Of a stretch of DNA of 64,000 bases, positions 23,905 to 36,108 are shown piece after piece. The position numbers were made by a program, and so were the translations under genes. Each line of letters starts with the position of its first letter. Position 1 is the stretch's first letter. Source of the DNA: Lyophyllum atratum (taxonomy: Eukaryota; Basidiomycota; Agaricomycetes; Agaricales; Lyophyllaceae); assembly GCA_014905825.1 (NCBI GenBank), contig JACGCN010000020.1:558001-622000 (forward strand). Reading direction: 5' to 3'. The notes under the pieces are model-generated. The model was not told the origin of the DNA and did not search any database. It saw nothing but the letters and a program-made list of their open reading frames with translations.

Positions 23905-24345
23905 TATGCGTGTGTGTGTGTGTTTTAAGTACGTATAAGAGATAGAGAGAGAGATGGAGGAAGGATGTGTGGGGGGCGGGAAGTGGGGAAGGGGATATAT
24001 ATGTGATAGACAAAAAGCAAGACGTGGTGTTGAAACCATTTTGTTGGGTTCGGTGGTGGTACAAGTAAGAAAATGGAGAAGCACAAAAATCAAGATGAAG
24101 ATGACCAGAAAGAGAACCGACGATAAATACACAATCATGAAGAAAGAGAGCGAGAGAGCGAGAACGACATAGAAGCAGATAAAAAGAGATAAAAACAAGA
24201 TACGAGAACTCTATATGGCGCAGCGCCACGCGCAACGTCCATGATGATGATGATAATGATGTTGAACGATGTTGAATGATGATGTTGATAACGTGTAGTG
24301 TGGGGCGTGGTGTGTGTGTGCAGAACGTGATTCCAAGTCGTGAAA
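23905..24345. repeat. Low-complexity and microsatellite-rich segment
   Basis: It contains a (gt)n run at about 23909-23922, a (ga)n run at about 23940-23955, many gaaagagag-type purine runs and a (gat)n-like stretch (atgatgatgataatgatg) at about 24241-24260. Frames across it are low-complexity and are not counted as genes. Confidence 0.7.
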
Positions 24346-24355
24346 CGAACAACTC

Positions 24356-24475
24356 CCCCTCCAAAATAGACTTCAGGCACCGACGAGCGCCTGCACCGAA
24401 GGGGAAGGAACAGCGGGACAGGAAGGGACCCGAACAAAGATCAGCGTGGGGCAGATCCTTCCAAGCATCCTGTCA
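24356..24475. repeat. Direct repeat, copy 1 (partner 24525-24627)
   Basis: Starts with cccctccaaaatagac and ends with gcagatccttccaagcatcc-tgtca. It shares long stretches with copy 2, including gaagggacccgaacaa. Copy 1 has an extra insertion of about 15 bp after caggcaccg. The pair lies just beyond the 3' end of the CBM21 gene. Confidence 0.8.
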
Positions 24476-24524
24476 GTGTCAACCGCCCCCCACCCCCTTC
24501 CCTCCCACCAGCACCCCCTCCAGT

Positions 24525-24627
24525 CCCCTCCAAAATAGACGTCAGGTACCGAAGGGGAACGAACGGCGGGACACGAAGGGACCCGAACAACCCCATCGCC
24601 GGGCAGATCCTTCCATGCATCCTGTCA
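24525..24627. repeat. Direct repeat, copy 2 (partner 24356-24475)
   Basis: Second copy, beginning cccctccaaaatagac and ending gggcagatccttccatgcat-cctgtca. It lies in a C-rich tract directly before the stop codon of the CBM21 gene, possibly within its 3' UTR. Confidence 0.8.
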
Positions 24628-24675
24628 TTCCCCCTCCCCTCCTCACCCCCTCCCCTTCTCAACCCCCCCCCCACC

Positions 24676-27459
24676 TCATCTAACAACCAACCCCCCCTCC
24701 ACCCCCTCTCCCCTCCCCCCCTTCCCCGCCGCCCCTTTGGGCACATTAACAACAGGCCCCGCCCCCGCCCCCGGCCCCGCAAAACACCACTTCCGCACAA
24801 GCGCCTGATACACCGCGTCGGGGTCCATTATGCTTTCTCGTTCTCGTTCTCTTTCTGTTTCCCGCTCCCATTCACTTTCCCTTTCGCTTGATCGTTCCCG
24901 CTCCCGCTCGCCCTGGTCCTGATCGTCCGCATGGGCCGACGGGGGAGGCGAGAACACCACCGGACTCGCCGTACGCACGGGGACCGGGAACGGGAACCCC
25001 AACCCCGACATAGACACAGGCGGCGGCGTCGGCACCCTCTCCCGCTGGAACACCCTCCGGCCCAGGCGCACTTGCGGTTGCGGTTGTGGCTGGTGTGGGC
25101 CGAGCGGGGGTGTGTGGATATGAAGGGGGCTAGGGGATCGCGAACGCATACTCGTGGGGGTGGGTGTAGAGACGTCCTCGATGTGCTGCGTGTCCTGTTT
25201 ATGCTTATCACCCGCCGTCGGGGAGGAACTTGAGGATGAGGAGGAGCCCCAAGGCCAATACAACGACACCCCATCCTTCCCTTCTCTCCACTTTCCCCCC
25301 TCCTCCTTCTCCTTCTCTCCCTCTCCCTCCCCCTCCGTGATCTTCTCCCCTTTCAAATTCGCACCCCACTCCCTCTTCCCATCCTTTTCGGTGTCGTGCG
25401 CACCACGAAGCCCCTGCCAAGTCTTAACAGCCGACATCCCCGGCGGACTCGTACTAGCCACAAACGCCGCCCCCTCCATCCCCATTCCCCCTCCCATCCC
25501 CATCCCCCCCATTCCTCCCATCCCCCCCATCCCCATCCCTCCATATCCACCCAGCCCACCCCCCATACCTAAACCCCCCATGGTAGCAGGAAACCCCCCA
25601 ACCATCTCCATCCCCACGCCCGCCCCCTTCATATCCACCGGCGTCGCCAGCGGCGGTGTCGTCGGCGAGGAAGAGGTAGACGCGGAGGATGTGGAGGCGG
25701 AAGGGGAAGAGGCAGAGGAGGAGGAGCGGGCGTGCGAGGGCGTGAGGACGGGCGCGGCGTAGTTCTTGAGGGAGAGGGAGCGCAGGCGGGAGAGTGTTGC
25801 TTGGGCGCGGGCTGCTGCGTGTTGGTGTGTGGGTGGGGAGGGTGCGGGGACGGGCGGGGGTGGGGGAGGGGGGGTGGGGAATGATGTGGGTGGTGTTGGG
25901 AGGGCTGTTCATATCAAAGAAAAAGAAAAAGTGGTCAGGTGGGGAGGTAATAGAAGGAAGAAGGGGAATGGGGGGAACGTACAAGGCGCGCTAACAGCCG
26001 TCGTCCTCCGTCTCCCAATGCTCCCAGCCGCACTCGTCACTTCCTCCGACGACGATCCCGACGACCCCGATCCAGCACCCGACATCGGAACCTCCCTGAC
26101 GCTGAACGCGACCTTATAGTTCCCTCCCCCGTTATTATCCCACCACTCCCCGCCACCCACGTTCTCCTCGACTGCAGGCACGCCCGCAGCGGCCGTGGGT
26201 AGAGCGAGGGTAGGCCTTGGTGGCGGCGGCGTGCTAAACCGCGCGACGAGCCAGAGTGTCCGCTGCGCGAGGGAAGGCGCGTAGTCGTCTAGGCGGATCG
26301 TAAACGCGAACCGATCCCACGCAGGCGTCGTATCTATCTTAACCGGCCTTCCCTCCCTCTCCGCCACTTCCTTTTCCTTTTCCTCCGACGCCGACAGCCC
26401 CGACCCAGGGACGTACAACGCGTGCGGGAGCGCAGGTAGCGACGCCGCATAGTGCGCCATTACCTCCGACGTGGTGTCCCACTCATCAAGTGTGAACCGT
26501 ACAGCGACGTGCTTCTCGTACGCGAGGTTACGCACGAGCAGCGTGCCTTTGAGCTGGAGGGACGCCTGCGCGGGCGTGGCGCCGGGTATCGGGGGGTGGC
26601 CCTGGCCTATGGGGGAGGCGTGCAGCGCCAGAGACTCGAGGTGGACGTTGGCGTGCGGCGCGGGTGAGGGCGCGGGGACGGGGGAGGAGTGCGCGGTGTC
26701 GAGCTCGCAGAGGGTTCTTGTCCCTGTGCGCGTACGGGGCTTCTTGGTGGTGTCGGGGAAGCGCGGGAACGGGAACGCGGCGGGGCGCTGCTCGTTCTCT
26801 GTTTCGGTCTCCGTGTCGTCCGGGGGAAGGGAGAGCGAAATGGCGACGGGGCGTGCGGAGCGGGAGTAGAAGCGGACGGTCTCGAGGCCGCCTTGCTCTT
26901 TTGAGGGAAAGTGCACGTTTTTGTGGATGGGCGGCTCGGTGGCGGGGGAGACGGGGGCGGAGCGGGCGCGGAGGTGGGAGGGGAGGTGGGTGGATAGGGA
27001 TTGTGGGGGGGTTGGGATGTTGGGGGATGATGAGGATGATTTGAGGGAGGACTTGAGGGGCTTTCCGTTGGATAGGAGAATAGGAGTGGAGGCTGTGCGG
27101 GATACTGTTGGCCGCGAGGGCGAAGGCGAGGAGGTCAGGATGGGGGAAACACGCGGGGAGTTGCGTGGGGATGTGCGGGGGAAGGGGACTGAGGCCGTGT
27201 CGAATGTGGGCTTTAGTTTGAGGACGGGAGGGGGGTGGTCGTCGGTGTCGTCCGAGTCGTCAGGGGACGAGGTGTCCTGGTCGTGATCGTCGTTTCTGAA
27301 GTGAAAGACGGGTGTCGCAGAGCGGCGGCGGGGGAGCGCACCGAGGGAGGCAAATGCGCCTGGACCTGCCTCGTCGGTATAGGAGCGGCGGTGGCCAGGC
27401 CTACCCTGCGAGTGGATGGGCAGCGGGGCGGGCATCGGGGCTGGGATGGAGTAGGGCAT
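24676..27459 (-). CDS. Protein phosphatase 1 glycogen-targeting regulatory subunit (Gac1/PPP1R3 type, CBM21)
   Basis: Predicted to bring PP1 (Glc7) to glycogen and so activate glycogen synthase. Two exons (27459-25983, 25904-24676) give 901 residues. The Ser/Pro-rich N-terminal part contains the PP1-docking RVxF-type motif KNVHF near residue 180, followed by LETVRFYSRSARP. The CBM21 domain (about residues 300-460) shows LLVRNLAYEKHVAVRFTLDE, WDRFAFTIRLDDYA, TLWLVARFS and EWWDNNGGGNYKVAF, the conserved CBM21 core. The second exon is unusual: a Gly/Met-rich repeat (GGMGMGGMGGMGGMGMGG) and an Arg/Glu repeat (RERERSSERESEWERETER). The join keeps the frame (ATLSRLRSLSLKNYAAP). It is longer and more repetitive than yeast Gac1. 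Long open frames on the opposite strand here are by-products of base composition. Confidence 0.88.
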
Positions 27460-28830
27460 TGCTAGGCCTATGGTGGTGTGATTGACCCTCTATGTCTCCA
27501 CTGGGTGACGTCAATTCCTGGTCATGGTGAGCATGAAGACAACTGACCTTGGTCGTCGCAGAGGACGACGGGAGTGGGAGGGGAGGTACTCTCCGGGCTG
27601 GGAGGGAGGCAGCAGGTCGGGAGATAAGAAAAGTTGGACTGGGAGGTGTCTAATATGCATAGCTATGTTTTTTTCGGCTTGGAATGGTCAAGCACGCTCC
27701 ACTTGTTTCGAATTCCGCCCGATCTCCATCTCATTGCTCTCCCACGTTTTCTTCCTTATCTTCAGGGTCCTTGGCGCCCTATGCCCGCTCAACCCCAAAT
27801 GTCTCACCGCTCGGTCCCGGCCGCCTCTTACCAACCACTTCTCCTCCACATCCTCATCCTCTTCCTCACCCCAATTGCCATACCAGGTACGCTTCCTAAC
27901 CCACCGGTGGATTACCTTGTGTTGAACGTTGGCCTCGACCATCACCAACGTTCATCGTTCATATTACGATCGGTAATCGTCGATCCTTCACGATCGATGA
28001 ATTCTCCATTCCCCACTCCTTCCGATCTGGACGTATCACCCGCACTCTTTTTCCAATTATTTCACTCTTAATTCAATACCGCATGTCCGTGCACTGATAA
28101 TCGTACCATAAATCAAATACCATCCGCCCCCGTCGTACCACCTTCCCTCGCTCGAAGATACAGATAATCCGAGTCATCGATAGCCCGACACATCCCATAT
28201 GGCAGGTCGTCCCTTAGCCCTTCACTCGCATGAGGTGCCACACAGCCGCCTGTCACTGTTGAGCCCTTTTCCGGTTCACCCCTCTCCCGACTGCATCCAG
28301 GACCGACGCCACCGCCCCCATTCGCCCCGACCTCCCGAGCGTTGACTGAGAAGTTCATAAAGGGAGAGGCTCAGTAACGTATGTTTCATCCTCCTTCCGC
28401 CTGGACCGAGGCCTAAAGCGGCTCCGGACCCAATCGCGCCATGGTACTTGAAGGGCACTGGGCGTGCGCCTTGGAGCTGTCACCCCATAATGGAGCGAAG
28501 CCCCACGCGGGAGCAGTCTAAAGGAGAGAAACTTATCGTACATACCCATCACCATCTTCGAAACAATGGTAGCCAAGAAGCACATCATGCATCATGACAA
28601 GTTGTAAGCTGTAAGAGGAGAACCAAGGATCAGCAACCGTGATATCCTCTCGACAATGGTATGGATGGACCTCGGCTTCGAGTTCGTCAGGCGCTGCGAA
28701 GCATCGCGTTCGAGGTAAGATCGGCCTTGCAAGCCCTTGGTAGGATGCAGATGAGGCAGCTGCACGAAGCTTAAACTGCCCATCATGATATGTCCATATG
28801 TCGCAACCCAGTGGACCTTCTCCAATTGCC
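27460..28830. other. Intergenic region, no gene seen
   Basis: About 1.4 kb upstream of the CBM21 gene. A few open frames of up to 145 codons exist (27634-28071) but they overlap others in all frames and show no domain. The first few hundred bases should contain the CBM21 gene promoter. Confidence 0.45.
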
Positions 28831-29303
28831 CATGGACCACCCCCAACCGTGTATACTGTACATCCCGAGTCAAAGCTTAAGGAGGCTCACATCTGTAGGT
28901 TCTTAAAATTCGAAGTGACTCCATACGTGCACAGTCCGTATCGCAATGATGCATCTTGTTGGCTGCCACTTCGTTCTTGCTTTGTCGCGTCGCTTCGCTT
29001 CTCGTGCAACCGTGACGGGAGGGACCGTGCAGGAATAAGGGATGGCCCATACTTGTAGCGCTTCTTGCGAATCGGAGTGGAGTCCACGCATTCGTAGCTA
29101 TCTATACATACATCCATATAGGTTCGAATTCCATAGTACTCCCGCTCCAAGTTCACCATCAAGAACTCGAACTCGGAGCGTAGTAGGAGGCAACGCGCTC
29201 CACCTTATGTTCTTCCTTTTCCTAGCGGTATGTGGATCCACTGAAGGAGGGTACACAACACATAGAACTTGACTCACCCGCCTCATAAATCCACATCCGT
29301 CAT
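28831..29303. repeat. Tandem duplication, copy 1
   Basis: A unit of about 470 bp, starting catggaccaccccca and ending gactcacccgcctcataaat-ccacatccgtcat. It is followed at once by a diverged second copy. Shared blocks include actgtacatcccgagtcaaa, ttcttaaaattcgaagtga, gccacttcgttcttgctttg and gaatcggagtggagt. No open frame is conserved in both copies, so it looks non-coding. Confidence 0.85.
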
Positions 29304-29736
29304 CATGGACCACCCCCAAATTTCCACCGTGCATACTGTACATCCCGAGTCAAAGGAGGCTCACATCTGTCGTTCTTAAAATTCGAAGTGACCCCATACG
29401 TGCACAGTCCGTATCGCAATCATGATGATGATTGCCTGCCACTTCGTTCTTGCTTTGTCGCATCGCTCCGTGACTCGTGAGGAGGTCGAGCAGGGATCGT
29501 CCCGTACTTGTTGCGCTTCTCGCGAATCGGAGTGGAGTATACCATTCGTAGCTATCTATATGTACATCTATACCCCCACTCCAAGCTTGAGTTCACCATC
29601 AAGAACTGGAACTCGGAGCGTAGGAGCCCTCCATGTGCTTTCGAATCCTAGAGGTATGTGGATCCACTGGAGGAGGGCACACGATACATAGCTGGTAATT
29701 GACTCACCCGCCTCATAAATCCATATCCATCCCCGC
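29304..29736. repeat. Tandem duplication, copy 2
   Basis: Direct continuation of copy 1, same orientation, about 430 bp, with many substitutions and small indels (for example it lacks the gcttaa of copy 1 after gagtcaaa). The degree of divergence suggests an old event. No terminal inverted repeats or poly-A tail are visible. Confidence 0.85.
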
Positions 29737-32700
29737 ACCTCAGAATAAAAGAGCGGGGCACCGGAAAGGGAAATTCCCGCTCCCCACAAGGAATTAAATC
29801 TGTTATCTGGAAGTTTTGGATCGTGATGGGTGATGGCAATGTTAGGGGCGGCGCGCCTGTACCTGAATCCTACGGTCCGATCGATCATCAACCTGTTGAA
29901 ATTTTTTGTTCTGTCAGGACTCAGACTCTCATCGTTCCACAGAGTTCCACAGCAGTGGTTCTGAAGAATCGCGAGCCGCAAGAACTTGTTAGTTATCCCC
30001 ACCTCCTTAGCGCTGTCACCTGGCGAACTCTCTTTTCCTTTTCCTTTTCTTGTCTCTGGTCCGGTCGCGTTCGAAGAGCAGCTGCGACCTGTCGCGACGT
30101 CGGACGTGCAGAACCGATTCATTTCGCTTACTTAGGCCGAAGGCATCCCGAATGTCGATAAGTAAGTAGCTATGATAGCCTGAGTCATGACGGCAAGGGT
30201 CACAGTAAGCCCTAGGGAAAGGGAAACGAGTTACGCGTACGAAGTGGAAGCTCAGAAGGTATTGAGCCCTTATCCTTATCTTATCACGGACTTTGTTGGC
30301 GCTAAAGGGAACGTCGAGCTTGTTTTGCAACCGAGAGGCAGGGTGGCAGTGACAGCACTCATCCCACGTTCATCTCCCGTATGTTTTATTTTTCCCTCTG
30401 TTCTTTGTACCTTTTTTCCCTGTCTTTTTTTCTTTCCCAACAAATTTTTCGTTCTCTGACGTTGTAGTCTGGTTGTAGTCCTGACTCGGAGGAAGCTTCC
30501 TGACAGCCTATGCGGCGTGGCACTGCCGTCGCAACTTGTCTTCGCAAGCCCTCGCAAGGACATACCTACATGCTGCTGCCGCACCATCCTTATCTGTACG
30601 TGTATCCTTCCACTCTCAAGCGCGGCGCAAAGGCTCCTCGCATCACCTATGTCCCTGATCTCATATCCAGGACGCATCAGAACAACGCTGGGATGAGGTA
30701 AATTTCAAGCTAATTTTCCAGTCGCCATCGACAGGGCCGCTGCCGCACTTGTTTCGCCTGATAACACGGTGACGTGATCCAGCGTCATCGATACGTGCTG
30801 GAAGAGGTATACTTCGGGGTATGTAAGTGTGTCATCCTCGTTGCTTGTCGGAAATTATAGACGTGTCTAGACGAACTGTCCATTCGTATAGACTCATTCT
30901 GGCACTCAGGTTCGACACTTGATAATACATCATGATGGCAGTGGGATGTCGACGCGAACCTGATTTTGGGAGGAGGTGATATCCTTGATATCCACGACTT
31001 TCTACGTCTGACGATCCAGGTCCTCCGCCGACCCAAGGTCGCCCGGCGGACGTGCGTCCTTTCTCTATCGTATGGATGGTTTTCCAAGGCTTTAGAGAAT
31101 ACTGACATGTCCGGCACCTCGCATGGAATAAATCAAACCTCTCTTGGGATATAAGGCTCATTTCTCCGCGGACTCTGGCTGCCGTTTTCTCTTCGCTCCG
31201 ATTCCGACGATACCCTGCCCCCTCCCGTTCTCCGTGCACGAAAATTATATACATACAACCATCCAACGTCACCCATTGACAAGATATGGTCAATGTCGTA
31301 CATCTCCCAGCTCATCCTCTGTCGATCCGAGCCAACCGCCATATCTTACCTTCCACCGACAGCTCCAGGACGCTTCGCGAGATAATGATATGGATGCCGT
31401 GGGTAGCTTGTTATGTTACAGTCTAGGTTCTGGTCGGATAAGGACCCACAGTCGTGATTGGATTGCGGCGTTGGCGGAATTGGGCAATGCAGGTGTCCGT
31501 TGTAGTCCTTATCGCGCTTGTGGTGGAGCGTCGAAGGCATCAAACTCCATACTCCAGACAGAAGATGCGATTGCATTGGTTGCGTATGTGTTCCTTTCTG
31601 ATTTGAGTCCGACGTTATAATTATGGTTATGCCAGCGCCATTTTCAGGAAGCAGTCCGTTTGTGGCGCCGATTCGTCGCGATGAATCTTATCTTCGGCCG
31701 CAAGGAATCAGTGGTTTCCACCATCCCAACATGGCGAAAATGCTCCTCGGCTAGTTGTGAATAACAGGCTCCAGCACCACGGTTGGCGCGTTCTCGCTCC
31801 AACTGTCATCATGTCGGGTTCAACGACGGGAGAATCGTTGCAATATCGACGTGTTTTGGGATGCCGAGGACTATGCTTGCTGTGAAAATAACGCGGCGTA
31901 ATGGATTAGGCGTTCCGAGTTCAGACCTGGGAATGCAGCACTGGGACTGTCTTCCGGAGGCAGAGACTTGTGGCATATCGTCTTTCTCTTCGCGCGGATC
32001 CCTTGCATGCATGATCTTTATCCCTTGTCTACATCTGTACAGCTACTGAACTCACGGCCGCAGTCTTCTTCTCTGGCATCTGATATCCCTCCAACGAATT
32101 CGCGGTACTCACAAAAGCCCGCTTCCTCCCTCGCTTCTACTGATTGTCAACGACCCACGAAGGCGTTCTTTTTGCTAACCGTCTCACATTGGATGTGGCT
32201 ATATCAAGCAAGACGGATCGAAGAGTGAATATAGCCTTTGACCCAAATGACGATTTTTATCTGTAAACCGCGGACCTGATGATCCACTAGAGCTCACATC
32301 GGCTGGGCATCTTTCTCTCCAAGCGTACCACGAAATTCAGGCGCAGGTAACAGCTTTGAAATCCACTTGGAAATATGCCGCGCTTTCCATCTGCCGCTAC
32401 TCCAAGAATAGAGGCTTCTCCAGAAAGGTTGTGGATGATATGACATCCCCTACCGCAGATCGTCCAGACGTGGTGCAGCCCGCATCATCACCAACTCGTT
32501 CAGGCCCTCTTCTCCCATAGGACCTATACGGATGCACCCCACATCTTTGATTGGGGTTCATTGCCGCTTTACTTTCTCGTCTGTAGCCGCTGCCTAGATT
32601 CACACGAAGTTTGCCTTCTTTGGTTGCCGTTCCCAAGTTCTTGTAGCTTTTCGCTCGTCGATCCACCTGGATATCTCATGATACCTGCAGACGCATATGT

Positions 32701-33687
32701 TAAGGTCGCATATGTCAGTCATATGATGAGAGTTTATGCGTATGTTCTTGACTTCGACGTCGCCCAACCTTTCATTGGATAAAGCAATCCGAGTCTCTCC
32801 GGATGATATCTACTCTATGGTTTGGCCTCGCGCGCTCTGGATACCATTTGTCTCGACGTTCATCGACACGTCATCTGGACCTGACAATCACCGGATGACT
32901 CGGAGACCATCAAGTTAGATATTTACAGCGAGCTTCTCAACTATCCCCACGTTTCAGGTCAAGTCCCCGCATGAATTTTGTCCAGTCGCTATGAAATAAT
33001 AATACAGGTAGATTGGAGGGGATGTATTGGAGTAATTCGCGTTCACTGTGGCAGGATTCGAGAGCTGTTTGTGCTTGTTCTAGCTAAATAGCGATGGCAA
33101 CTGGCGGTAAACAGAGTGACAATGAGCGAACTCGGCATGAACAGATGATTGCTTGTCAACAACTTACCAGGACCCTCGATCTCGTGAAAGTCGCAGGACC
33201 ACCTTCTAATCTGAAACGAAGCTCAACCCGTATTTGTGCGCAGAACATCTGATGCTAACGAAATCTGGACTGATCATCACTGTCATCCTGCATTGGACCT
33301 CTTCCCTAGAACCGTATTGATCACTCCTAGTGGGACCTTACAGCTGTACCTCTTGTCGCATTCGAGACAGATTGCTGGACTAGCATAGGACGTCCAACTG
33401 TGATGCTTCAAACAACTACGCGATGTGTATGTCTACTATTCCCTTCGCCATGGCTGTGCCGAAGTACTTCTATTGATATCGTTCCAATGACAGTGGTGAT
33501 TGAAAGGCTTTGATTGAATTGCACTTGTAACGGGGCTAATGGCTTCTCGTGATTGTGATCCCCTAACCAACAAAGAGGGCGCAACCGTGACCCTGGCCTC
33601 CTCCTCTTCTTGCTGGCACTGTAGAGCAGTCACCCCCCCTTACCTGGTGTTTGGCCACCTTTCTCTCTTTCCTCTACGGTCTCGGTC
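29737..33687. other. 4 kb without a recognisable gene
   Basis: No domain found on either strand. Two open frames exceed 150 codons (29568-30122 minus, 31144-31620 plus) but neither resembles a known protein nor extends through plausible introns. Fragmented coding-like pieces around 32050-32500 and 32740-32920 might be remnants of decayed genes; I cannot identify them. Confidence 0.4.
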
Positions 33688-35431
33688 ATGGCTCAGCCTC
33701 ATACACCTGAAGAACTGGTCGAGCTAGGACGCTCCCTGGTTGGAGCGGAGATCGCGAGAATGATGTCTATCGCATGCTTCAGTTTAGCAGGTTAGCCGAT
33801 CGTGCCTAGTCAGTACTTCTCGCTCACAACTGTTATGGATGGGCTCAGTCTATGAATACTTGATCACTGTGGACGAAGAGGTAGTCATCATGGCAGAAGA
33901 GAGGAAAATTCAACAAAATCTGATATAATCACCGCGCAGATAAAGTATTTTTGGAGTGGTCGATGGACAACCTCTCGCGTCCTATTCCTCATGGTGAATT
34001 CTTCCAACTATCGACAAGCTTATGTGCTAAGTAGTGTTTAGAATCGCTACCTACCGCCCATTATCATGATGTGAGTTTTTTGTAAGCGCCTACTCGGTAT
34101 ACGCACTGAGTTGGTCGAGGAAGGCACAGCATAATATGTCGGTGTCCTCCAGAATCGATTTACTTGTTCATAGCTCATCAACATTACGCTTATAGGCTTC
34201 TCCCTCCCAAAGCCTTCACCTGAAGTAAGTACAATGATTGCTCACCGTTATTCTCTCCTACTATTAACCGAAACTGAACGCACTACTAGTTGTAAAATTC
34301 TCCCTTTGTCCCGGAAGGTCAAGACTGACTGCCCTCCAGCTGTAAACCTGCTATACAGGCAGCGTTTCTCTTGAACATCGTTGCTATTTGCGTTATTCAA
34401 GGTAGCCGATGCTTTGGGGTTTTCACCATGTATCTGACCACTTGCCTCAGGAATTCTAGTCACCCGTATCTGGTATCTTTTTCAGGGCACCAGGTCTGTT
34501 CAAATAGGTATCATCCTCGGCTTCGTTGTTTCTGTCGTATTGTCTTTGGCGTTCCTCTACCTCTCGGCCAATAACGTGGTCGTTATCAAAGCGAGCGATC
34601 TGGCAAGACTCTTTCCGGGAATTCGAAATGAGGGGTGCAAAGCGGTCCGGCCGCCCAATTTCTGGCGCATCTACATCCCATCTTTGGTTCTTCATGTAAG
34701 TCTCCCCGAGGCTCCTAAGCGTCACATATTGAACAAAGTTCACATGGAATAGACGGTCCTGTATATCTTGACGGCTGCGCGAGCCCTCCGGAACAGGCGT
34801 CTACTAAAAGATGCGCCGATTCTGAAGCGCCTTCTTCGAGAGTAAGAATGATTTTTTTAGCTCTTGCTTCATTCACTGAATCAATTACAAGTGGTGGTTT
34901 CTTCTATTTCGTGGTATTTGGTTGAGTGTCCACGTCTATATGCCGAGTAATCATCTAACAAGCGCCGCCCAGTCTCCGTGCTCTGGACAGCTATCGGTTC
35001 GCTCCTTCAGCAATATCCCACAGTTAGTCCAGCTACCTATTCTATCGCATTCTCTGATGCCTCTCTCTAGGTCAACGTCCCAGCAATCTATTCCCAGTAA
35101 CGTTTGCCCCCCAGATTGTGAATCCAGTGAACTAACAAGTGGCGCCAGTTTCATGCTCACCACGACCTCTATTGCAGTCACTCGAGTTATGTTGAGCATA
35201 CACTCTCTGGCGCACAAACTAGGATCAGACTCTGCATGGCTCTTGAACAATGTCGAGCTGAGCCGAGTTGGATGGAGAAGGGGAACACATGAGGGAGAGC
35301 TTATCGTCGAACGCAACACAGTCTACGCAGACGATGACCAGGAAAGTCTTTCGAACTCGATATCCAAAGGTAGCGTTCGTTCGCTACTGAAAGAGACACG
35401 CGTCGGGGTGTACCACGAACATGCTTGGTAA
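33688..35431 (+). CDS. DUF6533-type multi-pass membrane protein (Agaricomycete family)
   Basis: A heavily interrupted gene: exons 33688-33790, 33849-33880, 33940-33993, 34042-34070, 34213-34224, 34340-34401, 34451-34695, 34753-34841, 34892-34920, 34973-35022, 35071-35096, 35140-35431, closing to 340 residues. The spliced N-terminus reads ...VYEYLITVDEEIKYFWSGRW, then TTSRVLFLMNRYLPPII, which is the DUF6533 signature. Further hydrophobic segments follow (AAFLLNIVAICVIQGILV, VQIGIILGFVVSVVLSLAF, VLYILTAARALRNRRLL, GGFFYFVVFG, MLTTTSIAVTRVMLSIHSL). The C-terminal tail is hydrophilic. Function of the family is unknown; the topology resembles seven-pass proteins. The 12-nt fifth exon with its AAAG acceptor is the least certain part. 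Confidence 0.75.
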
Positions 35432-36108
35432 CGTGGGTACTTCCTCTACTATGACGCGAAGCGCGCAATAGATGACTTCGCAGGACTCCCAATGGACCCT
35501 CTGTTTCGTGCCTCCAGTCTTCCGCATACTTATGATGACCTCTTGGACTCTCCCCCGCTATCGTTTGGAGTACATACAGAGGACGATTATGATATACACT
35601 CACTTTTGACTGTTACCTATCCACTCATAGACCCATGCAGCAGTGCTGTTGTACCAACACAGACAATTATATCCACCACCTTCCCGGAAGTATCAGCGGC
35701 CGTAAGCCGTGACTGCTGTTGCATGGTGATGCGATTGAACGAGCTTCGGGTGGCTTTCGAGAGGCAGGTGAATGGCTATCGGCGGCCATGGTCCACCATT
35801 CAAGAAAATATCATCGTGTACATAGATCTGGCAATCATCACCTCCTTGGTCGACCTCGAACCCCGAATCATGATGCATCAGAATACTTGATGGTCGGTTT
35901 CGCAACAAGCAAAGGCCGGGTCAGATAGTGCCAGCTGTAATCCATATACCTAATTTTTCAGAGAGCCGGGCGAAGGCAGGAGGTGCTCGTTGGGAGGGGA
36001 TTCACGAGCTTCAGACAGCCAGCAAGATACAAGCAATGATCATTTGTAACCCGTTCCCAACTTCCCATAGTCCCTAGTAAAAAAGATAGATGAATGCGAC
36101 TGCTACAA
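35432..36108. other. Intergenic region, no gene seen
   Basis: About 0.68 kb between convergent genes. A 132-codon open frame (35492-35890, plus) has no recognisable features and lies in the likely 3' UTR of the membrane-protein gene. Confidence 0.4.

Noticed and set aside
26471..27286. Several plus-strand open frames of 120-130 codons.
   Set aside because: They lie opposite the CBM21 gene exon, whose GC-rich codons keep the other strand open; no domain.
29568..30122. Minus-strand open frame of 184 codons.
   Set aside because: It enters the tandem duplication, where the other copy does not keep the frame, and no family is recognised.
31144..31620. Plus-strand open frame of 158 codons.
   Set aside because: Two other frames are also open over much of it; no domain and no convincing splice extension.
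32050..32920. Coding-like fragments that suggest a decayed gene.
   Set aside because: Frames change often and I could not match any piece to a known family, so no pseudogene is called.
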